From Candidatus Latescibacterota bacterium (GTDB taxonomy: Bacteria; Latescibacterota; UBA2968; UBA8231): a stretch of 64,000 nt of DNA. The notes beneath the pieces are model-generated. The model had not been told where the DNA came from, did no database searches, and saw only the letters and a program-made list of their open reading frames with translations. Of the stretch, positions 16,689 to 26,573 are shown piece by piece (within the stretch, counting starts at the first letter, position 1; the number at the start of each line of letters is the position of its first letter). The position numbers and the translations under genes are program-made. The stretch spans positions 25,928 to 89,927 of the forward strand of contig JAJDUT010000001.1 in assembly GCA_022826515.1 (NCBI GenBank), given 5' to 3'.

Positions 16689-18983
16689 ATGAACCGACTA
16701 TGGCTTTGTTTGCTGACGCTGGTTTTGCCAGCGAGTTTTGCCTATTCTCAAGAGGTTTTTGAAATAAACACCAAGGCGCAGTGGGAGACGTGGATCTACC
16801 CAATCGGGGCTGTTGACTTGCGAGCGGATGGATCAATCCGGCCGGTCAAGTTCAAGCAGCCCTTCAACGCCGCACCGAGTTCTCCTCTGTTCACGCACGA
16901 GCTAAAGAAGGTCAAAGAGCAGCGCGGCGGGGTGTGGAAGGCCGGGTCCAACGCGGCCGATGCCCACTTGATCATCGACGACGACACCACGACTTATTGG
17001 CAACCCAACCAAGACGACCCGCTCGACACCTGGTGGCTCGAAATCGATTTGGGCCGGATGGTGGCCGTCAAGGAAGTTCGCCTGCACTTCCCCGACGAGG
17101 AAGGTGCGCGCCCGCTGCGGGCACTCCGAGTCTTTGGCTCCGACGGCAAGTTCCAATCAATCACTGACGACGTCTTTCTCTTCAACCTCATCGGCGGTAC
17201 GACCAAGCGCAACGAAGAGACCTTATTGTCGTATCCAGTGGCCTTTGGCGAGGCGACCAAACGGGTGCTGAGCTTTGGTCAACCTACCGAAGACTCCGAC
17301 GCCTCCACAGCCTTCGCGCCGACCCAATACATCCGCATCATAGCCGATGTCAAGAGCGAGGACGCGGCCCTCGCAGAGGTCGAGGTCATCGCGTTTGGAC
17401 AGAACATCGCCCAAGGGACCGTGGCACGAGGAGGGATCATCGACGATCAGGGCAAGGAGCGCGCGCCCGCGATGATCGACGGCAATGTCAATACCTTCTG
17501 GGAGGAACTCAACTGGAGTGAAACCGGCCAGTTTATCGCCCAGTGGCGCTGGGATTTGGGCGCGGTCTTTTGGATCAACCGCGTCATCTTCGTAGCGTTT
17601 CAGGAGACCACCACTTGGGGCCGGCCGCGCATCTTGCGCCACCGGCTGCTGGGGTCGGCCGGCGAACTCAAGCCCTCGGGTGACGTCGACTTCGACGTCC
17701 TCTTCGATTTCCCTGCGCCAGGCGATTGGAACAATCCCGAGCCAATCACCTATCTCATGCACCCATACCGGCCCCTGCGCTATCTCGAAATGATCTTCGG
17801 GGGCAGTAGCAGCGGCGCGATGGCCGAAGCCGTCGTCGTACCTACTGGCTATGTCGCTGAAGTGGAATTGCGCTCGGACTTCCTCAAGATAGACGACAGC
17901 CCCAAGGTTTTCCGCACCCTCGAGTGGGACGCCGACTTACCCGCGGGAACGCAAATTCTGGCGCAGACGCGCTCGGGCAGCGGCCTCGATGAAGGCAATA
18001 CGTACTACCACCGCAAAGGCCACGAAGTGACCGAGGACGAATACAACGCCTTGAAGAAACGGTGGAAGGGCGACATCGTGCCCTATATCCGACCCACCCA
18101 GGATTGGAGCGGCTGGAGCAACACCTACCTATTCTCCGGCCAAGATTTTCTTTCGCCCAGCCCGAGGCGCTATGTGCAGTTCAGGGTGCTGCTCAAATCG
18201 GACAGCCCAGACGTGGCCCCCACCCTAAAGGGGCTGCGGCTCAACTACACGGATTCGTTCCTCAACGGGGCGCTCGGCCAAGTCACCCCCAACGAGGCCC
18301 AAGTGGGCCAGCCAGAAAACTTTACGTACGTATTGCAGCCGGACTTCAAATCTGGCGACAAGGGCTTTAACCGCCTGCGGCTAAACACGCCGTCTCAAGC
18401 AGCAGCCGAGAGCGTGGTCATCCGCGTCGCCGGTGCCGAGGTCGAGCCGGCCTCCTTAGAACTGTTGCCCGACTCGCTGGTAGTGGAACTGCCGCAAGTC
18501 GTCCGGCGGCAAGAGGTCGAAATTGACCTCCAAGTCAACGTATTTGCCAATCCCTATCTCTTTTCTGCCTTTGTCGGCCACACCGACGAGATGGAGTTCT
18601 GGCAGCAGGTCGATCCGGCCGGGCGGGCGGCCACCACGGTATTTCTGCCCGAAGTACCCGCGTCCGAAAGCCTGCTCGACAAAGTCGCTATTTCGCCCAA
18701 GGTCCTCACGCCCAATGGCGACGGAATCGGCGACCACGCCGAGATTCGCTTTGCAGTATTAAAAACAGACGCCCCGATAGCGGTCGGTATCTATGCGCTC
18801 GACGGGCGGCAGGTCGGCTCGTTGGCCGGCGGCCGCAGTAGCGACGGCTACCTCGTCTATACGTGGAATGGCGCAGATGACGAAGGCCAGCGCGTGCCCC
18901 CGGGGATTTACGTGTGCCGAATCCAAATCGACGCCCAAGCCGCAGTCCAAAACTTGGCGCAAATTATCAACGTAGCTTACTAG
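16689..18983 (+). CDS. Secreted surface protein with two discoidin-like domains and FlgD-like C-terminus (paralogue 3)
   Basis: The product has 764 residues; AAAGGAG lies eight bases before the ATG at 16689. A signal peptide (LWLCLLTLVLPASFAYS) is followed by two F5/8-type-C-like domains: one at about residues 85-180 (LIIDDDTTTYWQ, WWLEIDLGRMVAVKEVRL) and one at about 255-350 (AMIDGNVNTFWEE, WRWDLGAVFWINRVIF). The QDWSGWSNTYLFSGQ block matches the other paralogues. The end has LTPNGDGIGDHAE, LDGRQVGSL and WNGADDEGQRVPPGIYVCRI, finishing in -VAY. Discoidin domains bind glycans or membranes, so the operon may display carbohydrate-binding proteins on the cell surface. Confidence 0.75.
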   Translation: MNRLWLCLLTLVLPASFAYSQEVFEINTKAQWETWIYPIGAVDLRADGSIRPVKFKQPFNAAPSSPLFTHELKKVKEQRGGVWKAGSNAADAHLIIDDDTTTYWQPNQDDPLDTWWLEIDLGRMVAVKEVRLHFPDEEGARPLRALRVFGSDGKFQSITDDVFLFNLIGGTTKRNEETLLSYPVAFGEATKRVLSFGQPTEDSDASTAFAPTQYIRIIADVKSEDAALAEVEVIAFGQNIAQGTVARGGIIDDQGKERAPAMIDGNVNTFWEELNWSETGQFIAQWRWDLGAVFWINRVIFVAFQETTTWGRPRILRHRLLGSAGELKPSGDVDFDVLFDFPAPGDWNNPEPITYLMHPYRPLRYLEMIFGGSSSGAMAEAVVVPTGYVAEVELRSDFLKIDDSPKVFRTLEWDADLPAGTQILAQTRSGSGLDEGNTYYHRKGHEVTEDEYNALKKRWKGDIVPYIRPTQDWSGWSNTYLFSGQDFLSPSPRRYVQFRVLLKSDSPDVAPTLKGLRLNYTDSFLNGALGQVTPNEAQVGQPENFTYVLQPDFKSGDKGFNRLRLNTPSQAAAESVVIRVAGAEVEPASLELLPDSLVVELPQVVRRQEVEIDLQVNVFANPYLFSAFVGHTDEMEFWQQVDPAGRAATTVFLPEVPASESLLDKVAISPKVLTPNGDGIGDHAEIRFAVLKTDAPIAVGIYALDGRQVGSLAGGRSSDGYLVYTWNGADDEGQRVPPGIYVCRIQIDAQAAVQNLAQIINVAY

Positions 18984-19041
18984 CTAAATTGCCGCTAGCT
19001 CCTAGCCCATTCGGCAAAGCCTCTTGAGGGAGGGGTATCCC

Positions 19042-21675
19042 ATGTATTTGTCTCGCATCCGATCGGTATTGTGTGCAGCACTTGCGTTGCTGGCGCTAGA
19101 CTGGAGTAGCGCTCTAGCTCAGCTAACTACGGGCTATCGACCCATAGCCGAGCCAGGGATTTACGGAGTGCGAATCCACCCCGGTGCCCTAGCGCCCAAC
19201 CGCCGCAAGTTCTACCTGCCGCAAAACCTCTTCTACGAATACGGCTGGCGGGGCTGGGAGTACAGCAACTACGCCCGCGACGAGTACGAGCGCTACGTCG
19301 ATATACAGCTAGAGGGAAACCGCCACTACGATGCCTTCGGCAACTACATCGCTCGCGGCTGGACGATCTACGACTGGACCGAGAACAACCCCCTGCGCCA
19401 AGGCAGCGGCATCTTCAAAAGCCCGCGCTACAGCAGTTGGTTCGACCGCGTGGTGATCTCGTCTGCCCACAAGGGCCAGTTCCACACCGCGCTGACAGTA
19501 GGCGACGCCATTCGCACCACCCTGACCCCACTGACTTTCTCCAAGCCGACCTTCAACGGCATCCAGTGGGACTTCCTCTCCGACAAGTACGCATTCACGT
19601 TCCTCGGCTCGCGCATCAGCTCGCCGGCCAACCCGGCCGGAACCCAGTCTGAGGCCGCTGCCCTCGTGGAAAACTCCACCCGCCTACTCGGCGGCCGGGG
19701 CGTGGCCCAAGTAGGCGACTTTGCCAAGGTAGGGGCGACGTGGGTCAGCGCCCACAACGCACGGAGCACCCTCGACATGGGCGACAATTCACTCAAAGGT
19801 GTCTTGACCACGCCGCAGAATACGGGCAGCGTCGAGACCGTGACGATCCTCATCTCAGACGATTCGCCCGAGTCGAGCGACAACGGCGCGCTGCTGTTTT
19901 TCGACCGCGTGCTGATCGACGGCGAGATTCACCCGGAAATTACCCCAATCGTCCGCGGCGGGATCCGCACCGGCGGCAGCTTAGAAGCCAGGGGCGTGGA
20001 CAACATCGAACTGATCTACGACATCCGCAACAGCTTCCGGCCCACCGAAAAAGTGCCGACCTATCAGGAGGCGAGCAAAATCGAGTTCGAGTTGATTCTG
20101 GCCAACGACTACCGAGTGGCCGTCACGTCCAACGTGCAGACCGATCGCTTGGGCGACCCCGTCTTTTTGCCCGTGGCCCAAGCCGAAGGCGAAATATCCG
20201 ACGGGTCGAACCAACAGTTTTTGCGCTTTGAGTACGGGTTGCCCACTGGCAGTGATGTAATCGGGGTAGATTTCGAGATTCTGAGTCTCGGCGGCCTAGA
20301 CTTGCGCGCCGAGTTCGTGCGCAACCGGCGCTTCCGGCGCTTCCCTAACCAAAACCTAGAGCAGCATACCCTCGCCGAAGACAAGGGAGAAGCCGGTTAT
20401 ATCACCGCGTCTTATACCTCCTATCCGTGGTTTGCCTACGGCGAGATGTTCACCATGGACCCCGATTACAGCACAACCGCGTTCATGGCCAACTCACTGG
20501 GCGGCATCGATTACAGCAGCGAAATTTTCCACCTCTTCGAGTTCGTCGATGACAACGACGACCAAGACCGCTTTGCCGACTGGCAACGGGCTGGTCAATT
20601 CGGCACCGGAGTGGGTGCTTCGGGTGGCTCGGTGGGTGCCGACTTAGCGGTGTTCCCCGGGCTAGACGAGAACAACGACTTCGTCTCCGACTTCAATCAA
20701 AACCGCAACTCACGGCCCGACTACGACGAGCCTTTTCTGCGCTATGAGGTCGATCCTCCGGCCTTCCTCTTCGGCATGGACATGAACAACAACACCCTGA
20801 TCGACCGCTTTGAAGACGACCGTCAGCCCGACTATCCCTACGACCGCGATCACCGTGGCTACAACGCCTACGGCGGCATGATGCTCAGCGAGGACGCGCA
20901 GCTAACCCTTGGCCGCTTGAGCGAGCGCCAGCTAAGCTCGGCGCGCAAGAGCAAAGCCAACTACGGTTTGTTCACCGTGCGCTGGAACTTCCCGGGCCTG
21001 CGGGTCGCGCTCTTTGAGCACGCGAAATTCGTGGTGGACAACATCCCGGAAGACCGCTTGCGGTGGGTCGATCCAACGGGACGGACGGACTTTACCGATC
21101 CACTCGACAACCAAGACACTTTCGTCAACAGCGTTTATTTGCAGGCAAACTACAACCGCATCCGCAACTTCAAGGCGACCGCCAAGGTCAAACACGAGCT
21201 TTTCAACCAGCGCGGTGAGCAGGCCGACAAGCGCGACCGTTCGTTTTTCGGGCTGATAACCAAAGCCGACTACACCATTCCCATTGGCGCAGACCTGACC
21301 ATCTGGCCCAAGTGGAAGAGTACCTTCAGGCGCGAGACTCCCACCGATCCGTCACAGGCCAATATCCGCGAGCTAGAGGAAACCCTGTTCTTGATTTCGC
21401 GCTATGCGATCCTCGAACAGACTTGGATCGCGCTCGGTCTAGAGTTCAGTTGGTTTGAGAACTTGCAAGACCGACCAGCCGAGCTACAAGTCGGTTATGT
21501 CGAGGATTTTACCAGCCGCGTCTATTCGATTCTGTTCTCGAATACTTCGGCCTATTTGGGCTACCAACTGACCTTAAATGCAGGCCTTCAGCTAGAGGAG
21601 CAAAACTTCGAGGCCGAGCAGCGCAACACCTCGCTTGGGTTCATTCGCGTTTTCGCCAGCACTGGGCAAGAGTAA
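19042..21675 (+). CDS. Large exported beta-rich protein, probable outer-membrane barrel
   Basis: The product has 877 residues; a GAGGGAGGGG ribosome site lies just before the ATG at 19042. A signal peptide ends near residue 26 (ALDWSSALAQ). The mature protein is rich in aromatic residues and alternating beta patterns. Its last 250 residues have repeated amphipathic strands (YGLFTVRWN, VYLQANYNRI, WIALGLEFSWF, AYLGYQLTLNAGLQLE), as expected of an outer-membrane barrel. An Asp/Asn-rich region near residues 540-620 may bind calcium. It is the fourth gene of the surface operon and could be the exporter or anchor of the three -VAY proteins. No family was recognised. Confidence 0.6.
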   Translation: MYLSRIRSVLCAALALLALDWSSALAQLTTGYRPIAEPGIYGVRIHPGALAPNRRKFYLPQNLFYEYGWRGWEYSNYARDEYERYVDIQLEGNRHYDAFGNYIARGWTIYDWTENNPLRQGSGIFKSPRYSSWFDRVVISSAHKGQFHTALTVGDAIRTTLTPLTFSKPTFNGIQWDFLSDKYAFTFLGSRISSPANPAGTQSEAAALVENSTRLLGGRGVAQVGDFAKVGATWVSAHNARSTLDMGDNSLKGVLTTPQNTGSVETVTILISDDSPESSDNGALLFFDRVLIDGEIHPEITPIVRGGIRTGGSLEARGVDNIELIYDIRNSFRPTEKVPTYQEASKIEFELILANDYRVAVTSNVQTDRLGDPVFLPVAQAEGEISDGSNQQFLRFEYGLPTGSDVIGVDFEILSLGGLDLRAEFVRNRRFRRFPNQNLEQHTLAEDKGEAGYITASYTSYPWFAYGEMFTMDPDYSTTAFMANSLGGIDYSSEIFHLFEFVDDNDDQDRFADWQRAGQFGTGVGASGGSVGADLAVFPGLDENNDFVSDFNQNRNSRPDYDEPFLRYEVDPPAFLFGMDMNNNTLIDRFEDDRQPDYPYDRDHRGYNAYGGMMLSEDAQLTLGRLSERQLSSARKSKANYGLFTVRWNFPGLRVALFEHAKFVVDNIPEDRLRWVDPTGRTDFTDPLDNQDTFVNSVYLQANYNRIRNFKATAKVKHELFNQRGEQADKRDRSFFGLITKADYTIPIGADLTIWPKWKSTFRRETPTDPSQANIRELEETLFLISRYAILEQTWIALGLEFSWFENLQDRPAELQVGYVEDFTSRVYSILFSNTSAYLGYQLTLNAGLQLEEQNFEAEQRNTSLGFIRVFASTGQE

Positions 21676-21786
21676 GCGGAAACGGCGAAAATTTGAACTT
21701 GCTAAGCACCCCTAAAAGATTTAATATAGGTCGTCTTAAAGGATGAATCGTCCATAGCCTTACCACTACTCCCACGGAGGGAACGT

Positions 21787-22713
21787 ATGAAAAAAATCCT
21801 TTTTCTTTTTGTCGTTTGCGCCGCAGCGTTCGCCTTAGTCAGCCCGGCTAATGCACACGTCGGCGCTGAGTATTTCATCCCAGGCGTGCCCAATCCCAGC
21901 GCCATGACCATCGACGGCCTCGAAGACGATTGGGGCTGGCTGGACGAGGAATTTATCCTCACGACCGAGGGCATGTTCACCGCCGGGGGCGAGACCATCG
22001 CAAAAGAAGACTACGACGTCAGCATTCTGATGGCGTGGAGCACGCCACCGGACAACCGCTTCTACTTCTTCATCCGCGTCCAAGACGATACACTGCGTCT
22101 GCTCGAAGAAGACCAGAAGCGCTGGTGGAACGACGACTGCATCCAGATCACCTTCGATCCGGATCACTCGGGTGGCGACTTCTTGGGCGAAAACGTCGAT
22201 CAGGTTCTCAACGCTCAGCGCTATCACCTGCGCATCAAGCCGCTGCCGGGCCAGCCTGTGGCGTACAACAGCTTGCTCGAATACATCGACTTGCCACCGA
22301 TTGGCTGGAGCTCCGATATGTTTGAGGGACAGCCGACTGGCGATATCTTTGAGATCGCCTGGACCGTCAATCCGCCGGATGCCGAGCATTTCTCGACCAA
22401 CGTCTCTTACACCTTCGAGTTCCGCAACGCCTTTTGGGACATCCACGGTGTAACCCAAGACGAGGCGATTCGGCACATATTCGAAAATGACCAAGTGACC
22501 CATATCGGCGTGCGTCCGCTCGATGGCGACGGCGGTGAGACGGGTGCCAAGCACCAGCTTTATCCGCTGGGCGGCTCCACAGGTCAAGACCAGAAAGGCG
22601 ACCAGATGCTCGACTACATCTTGCTGGAAGCCGACGAACCCGAGGAAGGTACGGCCGTCGAAGCCACAAGTTGGGGTCGAGTCAAGAGCCATTTGGATAG
22701 CCAGCTCGACTAA
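21787..22713 (+). CDS. Secreted CBM9/DOMON-like domain protein with WG-x-VK tail
   Basis: The product has 308 residues with a GGAGGG ribosome site before the ATG. A signal peptide (KKILFLFVVCAAAFALVSPANA) precedes a domain typical of family-9 carbohydrate-binding modules: MTIDGLEDDWGWLDEEF near the start, FYFFIRVQDDTL, and WWNDDCIQITFDPDHSGGDF. These bind sugars or haem-like ligands outside the cell. After an acidic linker the protein ends with TAVEATSWGRVKSHLD, a tail nearly repeated at the end of the unrelated secreted protein at 60240-60746. It follows the barrel gene by 111 bases and is followed by a hairpin terminator. Confidence 0.75.
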   Translation: MKKILFLFVVCAAAFALVSPANAHVGAEYFIPGVPNPSAMTIDGLEDDWGWLDEEFILTTEGMFTAGGETIAKEDYDVSILMAWSTPPDNRFYFFIRVQDDTLRLLEEDQKRWWNDDCIQITFDPDHSGGDFLGENVDQVLNAQRYHLRIKPLPGQPVAYNSLLEYIDLPPIGWSSDMFEGQPTGDIFEIAWTVNPPDAEHFSTNVSYTFEFRNAFWDIHGVTQDEAIRHIFENDQVTHIGVRPLDGDGGETGAKHQLYPLGGSTGQDQKGDQMLDYILLEADEPEEGTAVEATSWGRVKSHLDSQLD

Positions 22714-22747
22714 ACAAGGCTGTATTGCATCAGCCGTCTAGCAAAGA

Positions 22748-22771
22748 GAGGAGGGGCGATTGCCCCTCCTC
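22748..22771 (+). terminator. Hairpin terminator after the surface-protein cluster
   Basis: A perfect 10-base-pair stem, GAGGAGGGGC pairing with GCCCCTCCTC, encloses a GATT loop. A T-rich but not pure-T stretch follows (GTCTTGTATT). It lies between the CBM9-like gene and the lipoprotein operon that starts at 22807, fitting an end-of-operon signal. Confidence 0.75.
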
Positions 22772-22806
22772 GTCTTGTATTAGTCAACAAAGAAGCGAGG
22801 ATCGCC

Positions 22807-23562
22807 ATGAAGACATTGGGTAGCTTGGTCCTATTGCTAATCGCGCTCGCCGGATGCGGCTTGAAATTCGGGTATCGGCACTTTACCGGCCCAGTGATGC
22901 CCTCAGCAATCGCGGACGACAGCTACTTGGTCGGCGACGATCGCAGCATCACTTTCGTCAAAGACCGTCTAGAAGTGGCGATGTTGCCCATGTCGTCCGA
23001 GGCCCTGAACCGTCAATTCGCTGGCGTCTCAGAAGCTCCAGAGGGCTTTACCCTGCCCAATCCCTACGCCGTAGCAACCAATCCCTACACTTACGGCGAT
23101 TGGACGCCGCCCGGCGAAGAGGAGGCACCAACGCGGTTTACTGTATTTTTAGTCAAAGTCAAAAACTACGCCTATCCCAAAGTTCGCCTAAATCCAGCCA
23201 ATATCGAATTGATCGCCCCTAATGGGCGTCGCTACGAGGCGCTCAGCCTCCTCGCCCTGACCGAGTACTATTGGCCCTACGCCCAAGCCTACGGCGGCAA
23301 TGCGCGCAAGGGCTTTAAGGCGCGGCGCGATCTCTTGCAGCGCACGCTATTTACCGACGACATGATCTTCAGCGGCCAAGAGAAAGAAGGGTATTTGGTC
23401 TTTCCCCCGCTCGACCGCGACGTCGAGGAATTTACGCTGTGGGTGCGCGAAATGGTGCTGAGATTCGACTTCCGCGACGCTCCTGTGGAAAGCGTCGATA
23501 TCCCCTATGACTTCCAGCGCGAAGTGTACTACGCCCGCACCCCACGCGAAAATAAGAGCTGA
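22807..23562 (+). CDS. Lipoprotein of unknown function, first gene of an envelope operon
   Basis: The product has 251 residues. The lipoprotein signal is GSLVLLLIALAGC, with Cys17 as the lipid site. The rest is beta-rich, with YPKVRLNPANIELIAPNGRRYEALS in the middle, a pattern of periplasmic or outer-leaflet proteins, but I recognise no family. The PpiC-type gene begins one base after its stop, and the genes up to 28086 overlap or abut, so it is the lead gene of a co-translated envelope operon. A hairpin terminator just upstream separates it from the surface-protein cluster. Confidence 0.65.
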   Translation: MKTLGSLVLLLIALAGCGLKFGYRHFTGPVMPSAIADDSYLVGDDRSITFVKDRLEVAMLPMSSEALNRQFAGVSEAPEGFTLPNPYAVATNPYTYGDWTPPGEEEAPTRFTVFLVKVKNYAYPKVRLNPANIELIAPNGRRYEALSLLALTEYYWPYAQAYGGNARKGFKARRDLLQRTLFTDDMIFSGQEKEGYLVFPPLDRDVEEFTLWVREMVLRFDFRDAPVESVDIPYDFQREVYYARTPRENKS

Positions 23563-23563
23563 A

Positions 23564-25234
23564 ATGGCGGCGCGTGCGATCGGTTGTTTGTCTCTGGTCA
23601 TTATCGCTGCCTGTAGTTCCCCCCAAAGCGACAAAAACGTCATCGCCCGCGTGGGCGAAGTCGCTATTACCTTCGAAAATTTACAGCGCTTCAAAAGCAA
23701 CATGCCCCCCCTGCTGCTCTCCGAGCGGGAGGGCGTCGCTGCATTTGAAGAATATCTCCAAGCGATGATCGACATGGAGCTCATGTTGCTAGAGGCGCGG
23801 CAGAGGCAGATCGATAGCGACCCAGATTTTATAGAGCAATGGGAACAGGCGCGAAGAGAAAAACTCTTCCAAGAATTCGTCAAGCTGGAAATCCAAGACA
23901 AAATCGACCTGCCGCAAGAGGAAATAAAGCGGCAGTGGGGCGAGAGCAAGTGGAACCGGCTCCTAAAACTCGCCCGCATCCGCTCGGGTACCGCCGACGA
24001 GGCCGCCCAAGTCCTGCGTGCCCTAGAGAGTGGGACCCCGTTTGAGGAACTAGCTGGCCAACCCCTGACCCACCACCAGCAAGGGAATCTCCAAGGGGCG
24101 TTGAACTCCTACGTTGGACGAAACAGTATCGAAGAGTTCGGGGTTTCTCTCGATGTGGCGGATGTCCTCTTCGAGCTCGCTAAAGGCGAGATTAGCGAAC
24201 CGCTGAAGGTCGAAGCTGGCTACGACATCTATAAGGTGTTGGACGAACGGCCCGCGCCAGCCAGCTATTACTTGATTTTTTCCCAAGGGACACTAATGGC
24301 CTCCTTCGGCGAACGTCGGCGAGTGCTCATTGCCGAGTTGATGCGGGAATACAACGTCGAACTGGATCCCCATAGTATCTCCGAGTTAGCCACCATCGTC
24401 GCCCAAGACAATGTAGAGGCTATTGACGCGGAGGGTACTGTGGGACGCTACGACGGCGGCCAGATAACGCTAGCTGACTTTCTAGCGCTCTACCCGAAAG
24501 TGCGTCGGGTCGCCTCAGTGGGCACTGACAGTAGCGGTATTGATGAGTTCGTTCGGCTCTATCTGGTGCCCGAGGTGCTCTTTCCCGTGGCAATCGAACG
24601 CCGCAGCTTGGCGCAGGAGCCAGCGATGGCCGACTGGCTGCGGCTCAAAAAACGCGCGATGCTCATCGAAGAGCTGCGCCGCCGCGACGTGGAAGAACAC
24701 GTCGATCTGAGCGAAGATGTGCTTCGACGCTACTACGAGGCCAATCTGCATCGTTTCATGGAAGATCGAGAAGTGACCGTGCAGGAGATCCTAGTTGCCA
24801 CCCAAGAAGAGGCAGAGGCGCTAGCAGCACGCATTCGAGCGGGTGAAGATATAGCAGCCTTGGCTACAAGTCACAGCATCCGCCAGGGCGGCGACGAGGG
24901 CCGCTTCCACATCCATTCTTTCGAGCGGGTGGTTTTCGGCGAACTGTTGACAGAGGCCCTAGCCGCAGAAGTTGGCGTGCTCACCGGTCCGGTGGCCATC
25001 ACTGCGACCCCACACCGCCAAGGCGGTTTCTCGCTGTTTGAAGTGCTGGAAAAGACCCCCGAAAAGCCTAAGCCATACGACGCAGTGGTCAAACAAGTTC
25101 GCTACTGGTGGACCAAGGGGGAAGAAAATCGCCTCTACAACGAACTGATTGACCGCCTGCGGGAAAAACATGCCGCACAAATCTCCATCCACGAGGATCA
25201 CTTGGCGGCCATGTATGACGCGGCTCAGCTATAG
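23564..25234 (+). CDS. PpiC/SurA-type peptidyl-prolyl isomerase lipoprotein
   Basis: The product has 556 residues from the ATG at 23564, one base after the previous stop. The lipobox IIAAC puts the anchor at Cys17. An N-terminal SurA-like helical region (about residues 25-140) precedes a parvulin-like segment (WNRLLKLARIRSG to about residue 235). A second, clearer parvulin domain follows at about 410-500 (EVTVQEILVATQEEAEALAARI, DIAALATSHS, GDEGRF). Such proteins fold outer-membrane or exported proteins in the periplasm. Sitting beside genes for large exported proteins, it may assist their folding. Its end overlaps the TPR lipoprotein gene by 20 bases. Confidence 0.8.
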   Translation: MAARAIGCLSLVIIAACSSPQSDKNVIARVGEVAITFENLQRFKSNMPPLLLSEREGVAAFEEYLQAMIDMELMLLEARQRQIDSDPDFIEQWEQARREKLFQEFVKLEIQDKIDLPQEEIKRQWGESKWNRLLKLARIRSGTADEAAQVLRALESGTPFEELAGQPLTHHQQGNLQGALNSYVGRNSIEEFGVSLDVADVLFELAKGEISEPLKVEAGYDIYKVLDERPAPASYYLIFSQGTLMASFGERRRVLIAELMREYNVELDPHSISELATIVAQDNVEAIDAEGTVGRYDGGQITLADFLALYPKVRRVASVGTDSSGIDEFVRLYLVPEVLFPVAIERRSLAQEPAMADWLRLKKRAMLIEELRRRDVEEHVDLSEDVLRRYYEANLHRFMEDREVTVQEILVATQEEAEALAARIRAGEDIAALATSHSIRQGGDEGRFHIHSFERVVFGELLTEALAAEVGVLTGPVAITATPHRQGGFSLFEVLEKTPEKPKPYDAVVKQVRYWWTKGEENRLYNELIDRLREKHAAQISIHEDHLAAMYDAAQL

Positions 25235-26573
25235 GGCACTTGGTTTTTTCGCCTGTGCATTGCTTTGCGCTTGCGATGGTGCCGACGACCACTTAGCAGC
25301 AGCCAAGCGTCTAGCGACAGAGGGCAAATACACCGAGGCCGTCGCCGCGTGCAACCAAATACTCGCAGCCAATAGCCAGCATCTTGAAGCTCTCTTGCTC
25401 TTGGCCCACCTCAATCTAATTCAAGGCCATCTAGCGCAGGCGGCGCAACTGGCCGAACAGGCCGTACAATTAGCCCCCGACCACGCCGATGCCTATCTCC
25501 TTTTGGGCGACATCTACATCCGGCAGCGGCGCAACGCCGATGCTGCAATCATCTATCAAGAGGGTCTGCACGCTACCGCCGAGCGGGGCGACTTCTACCG
25601 CAAACTCGCCATAGCCTACGCCGATGACGGACACTATAGCGAAGCCGTAGAGGCCCTTCAGCAAGCTCTCCAACACGCCGACGACGCGGCCATCCACTAC
25701 AATTTGGGCGTGGTTTATGAGCGGCAGGCACGCTACGACGAGGCCAGCCGCGCATTTGCCCGCACCACTGAGCTAGACACCACCTATGGCGACGCTTATT
25801 TCCGGCTGGGGCAAATCCAAGGCAAGCAGGGCCTATTCGAGGAGGCTGCGGCTAACTTCGCACGCATGATCAGCCTAGACCCAAACTACGCCCCGCCCTA
25901 TACTGGGCTTGGCCAAGTCCGCATGCAGCAAGGCCGCTTAGACGAAGCCGAGCGCCTCTTTAAACAAGCCATTGCCCTTGACCCCTTTGAGGGCGAAGCC
26001 TACCACCGACTCGGCACGCTCTTGTTGCGGCGGGGAGACCAAGACCGGGGCGAGAAGCTCTTAGCCATGTTCAAACGCATCCAACCCGTCAGCGCCGATA
26101 TCGAGCGTTTTCGCTATATCCTCAACCTCTACCCCGACGACGCCAACGCGCACTACAACCTAGGGGTGCTCTACGGAGGTCTTGGTCGCTACGCCGAGGC
26201 CGGCGTCGAGTACGCCGCGGCATTGCGCATCAACGACCAGGATCTCAGTGCCCGCAACAACTTGGCCAACGTTCTACTGCGGCAGGGACGCATCGACGAA
26301 GCGATCCACCACTACGAGATCGTGCTGGCGCTCAATCCGCGCTATGCCCAAGGCTTTAACAATCTGGGCTCGGCTTATATGATGAACGGCGATTTGCAGC
26401 AGGCCGTCCAAGCTTTTGCCAAGGCGCTCAAGCTAGCACCAGACAACGCCGATACTCGCTTCAATCTTGCCCGTCTTTACAAAAGCCAAGGGCTGGATGC
26501 GCGGGCCGCCGCTGAGATGAAGATCTACAATCAGCTTGTGCAGGCCGCTCAGAAAAAAGAACCCAGTGAGTGA
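25215..26573 (+). CDS. TPR-repeat lipoprotein
   Basis: The product has 452 residues. The start at 25215 overlaps the previous gene by 20 bases. The lipobox ALLCAC gives Cys20 as lipid anchor. About eleven TPR units cover the rest, with the usual W/L-G-Y-A-P pattern (for example HADAYLLLGDIYIRQRRN, AEAGVEYAAALRINDQDLSA, AQGFNNLGSAYMMNGDLQQA). TPR lipoproteins scaffold envelope complexes such as assembly or secretion machinery. Its position between a folding lipoprotein and a membrane-bound spermidine-synthase-like protein suggests a joint envelope function; the partner is unknown. Confidence 0.85.
   Translation: MTRLSYRALGFFACALLCACDGADDHLAAAKRLATEGKYTEAVAACNQILAANSQHLEALLLLAHLNLIQGHLAQAAQLAEQAVQLAPDHADAYLLLGDIYIRQRRNADAAIIYQEGLHATAERGDFYRKLAIAYADDGHYSEAVEALQQALQHADDAAIHYNLGVVYERQARYDEASRAFARTTELDTTYGDAYFRLGQIQGKQGLFEEAAANFARMISLDPNYAPPYTGLGQVRMQQGRLDEAERLFKQAIALDPFEGEAYHRLGTLLLRRGDQDRGEKLLAMFKRIQPVSADIERFRYILNLYPDDANAHYNLGVLYGGLGRYAEAGVEYAAALRINDQDLSARNNLANVLLRQGRIDEAIHHYEIVLALNPRYAQGFNNLGSAYMMNGDLQQAVQAFAKALKLAPDNADTRFNLARLYKSQGLDARAAAEMKIYNQLVQAAQKKEPSE

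Noticed and set aside
21693..21727. TTGAAC and TAATAT before the CBM9-like gene as a promoter.
   Set aside because: Spacing of 23 bases does not fit sigma-70 geometry; the gene may be read from the operon promoter.
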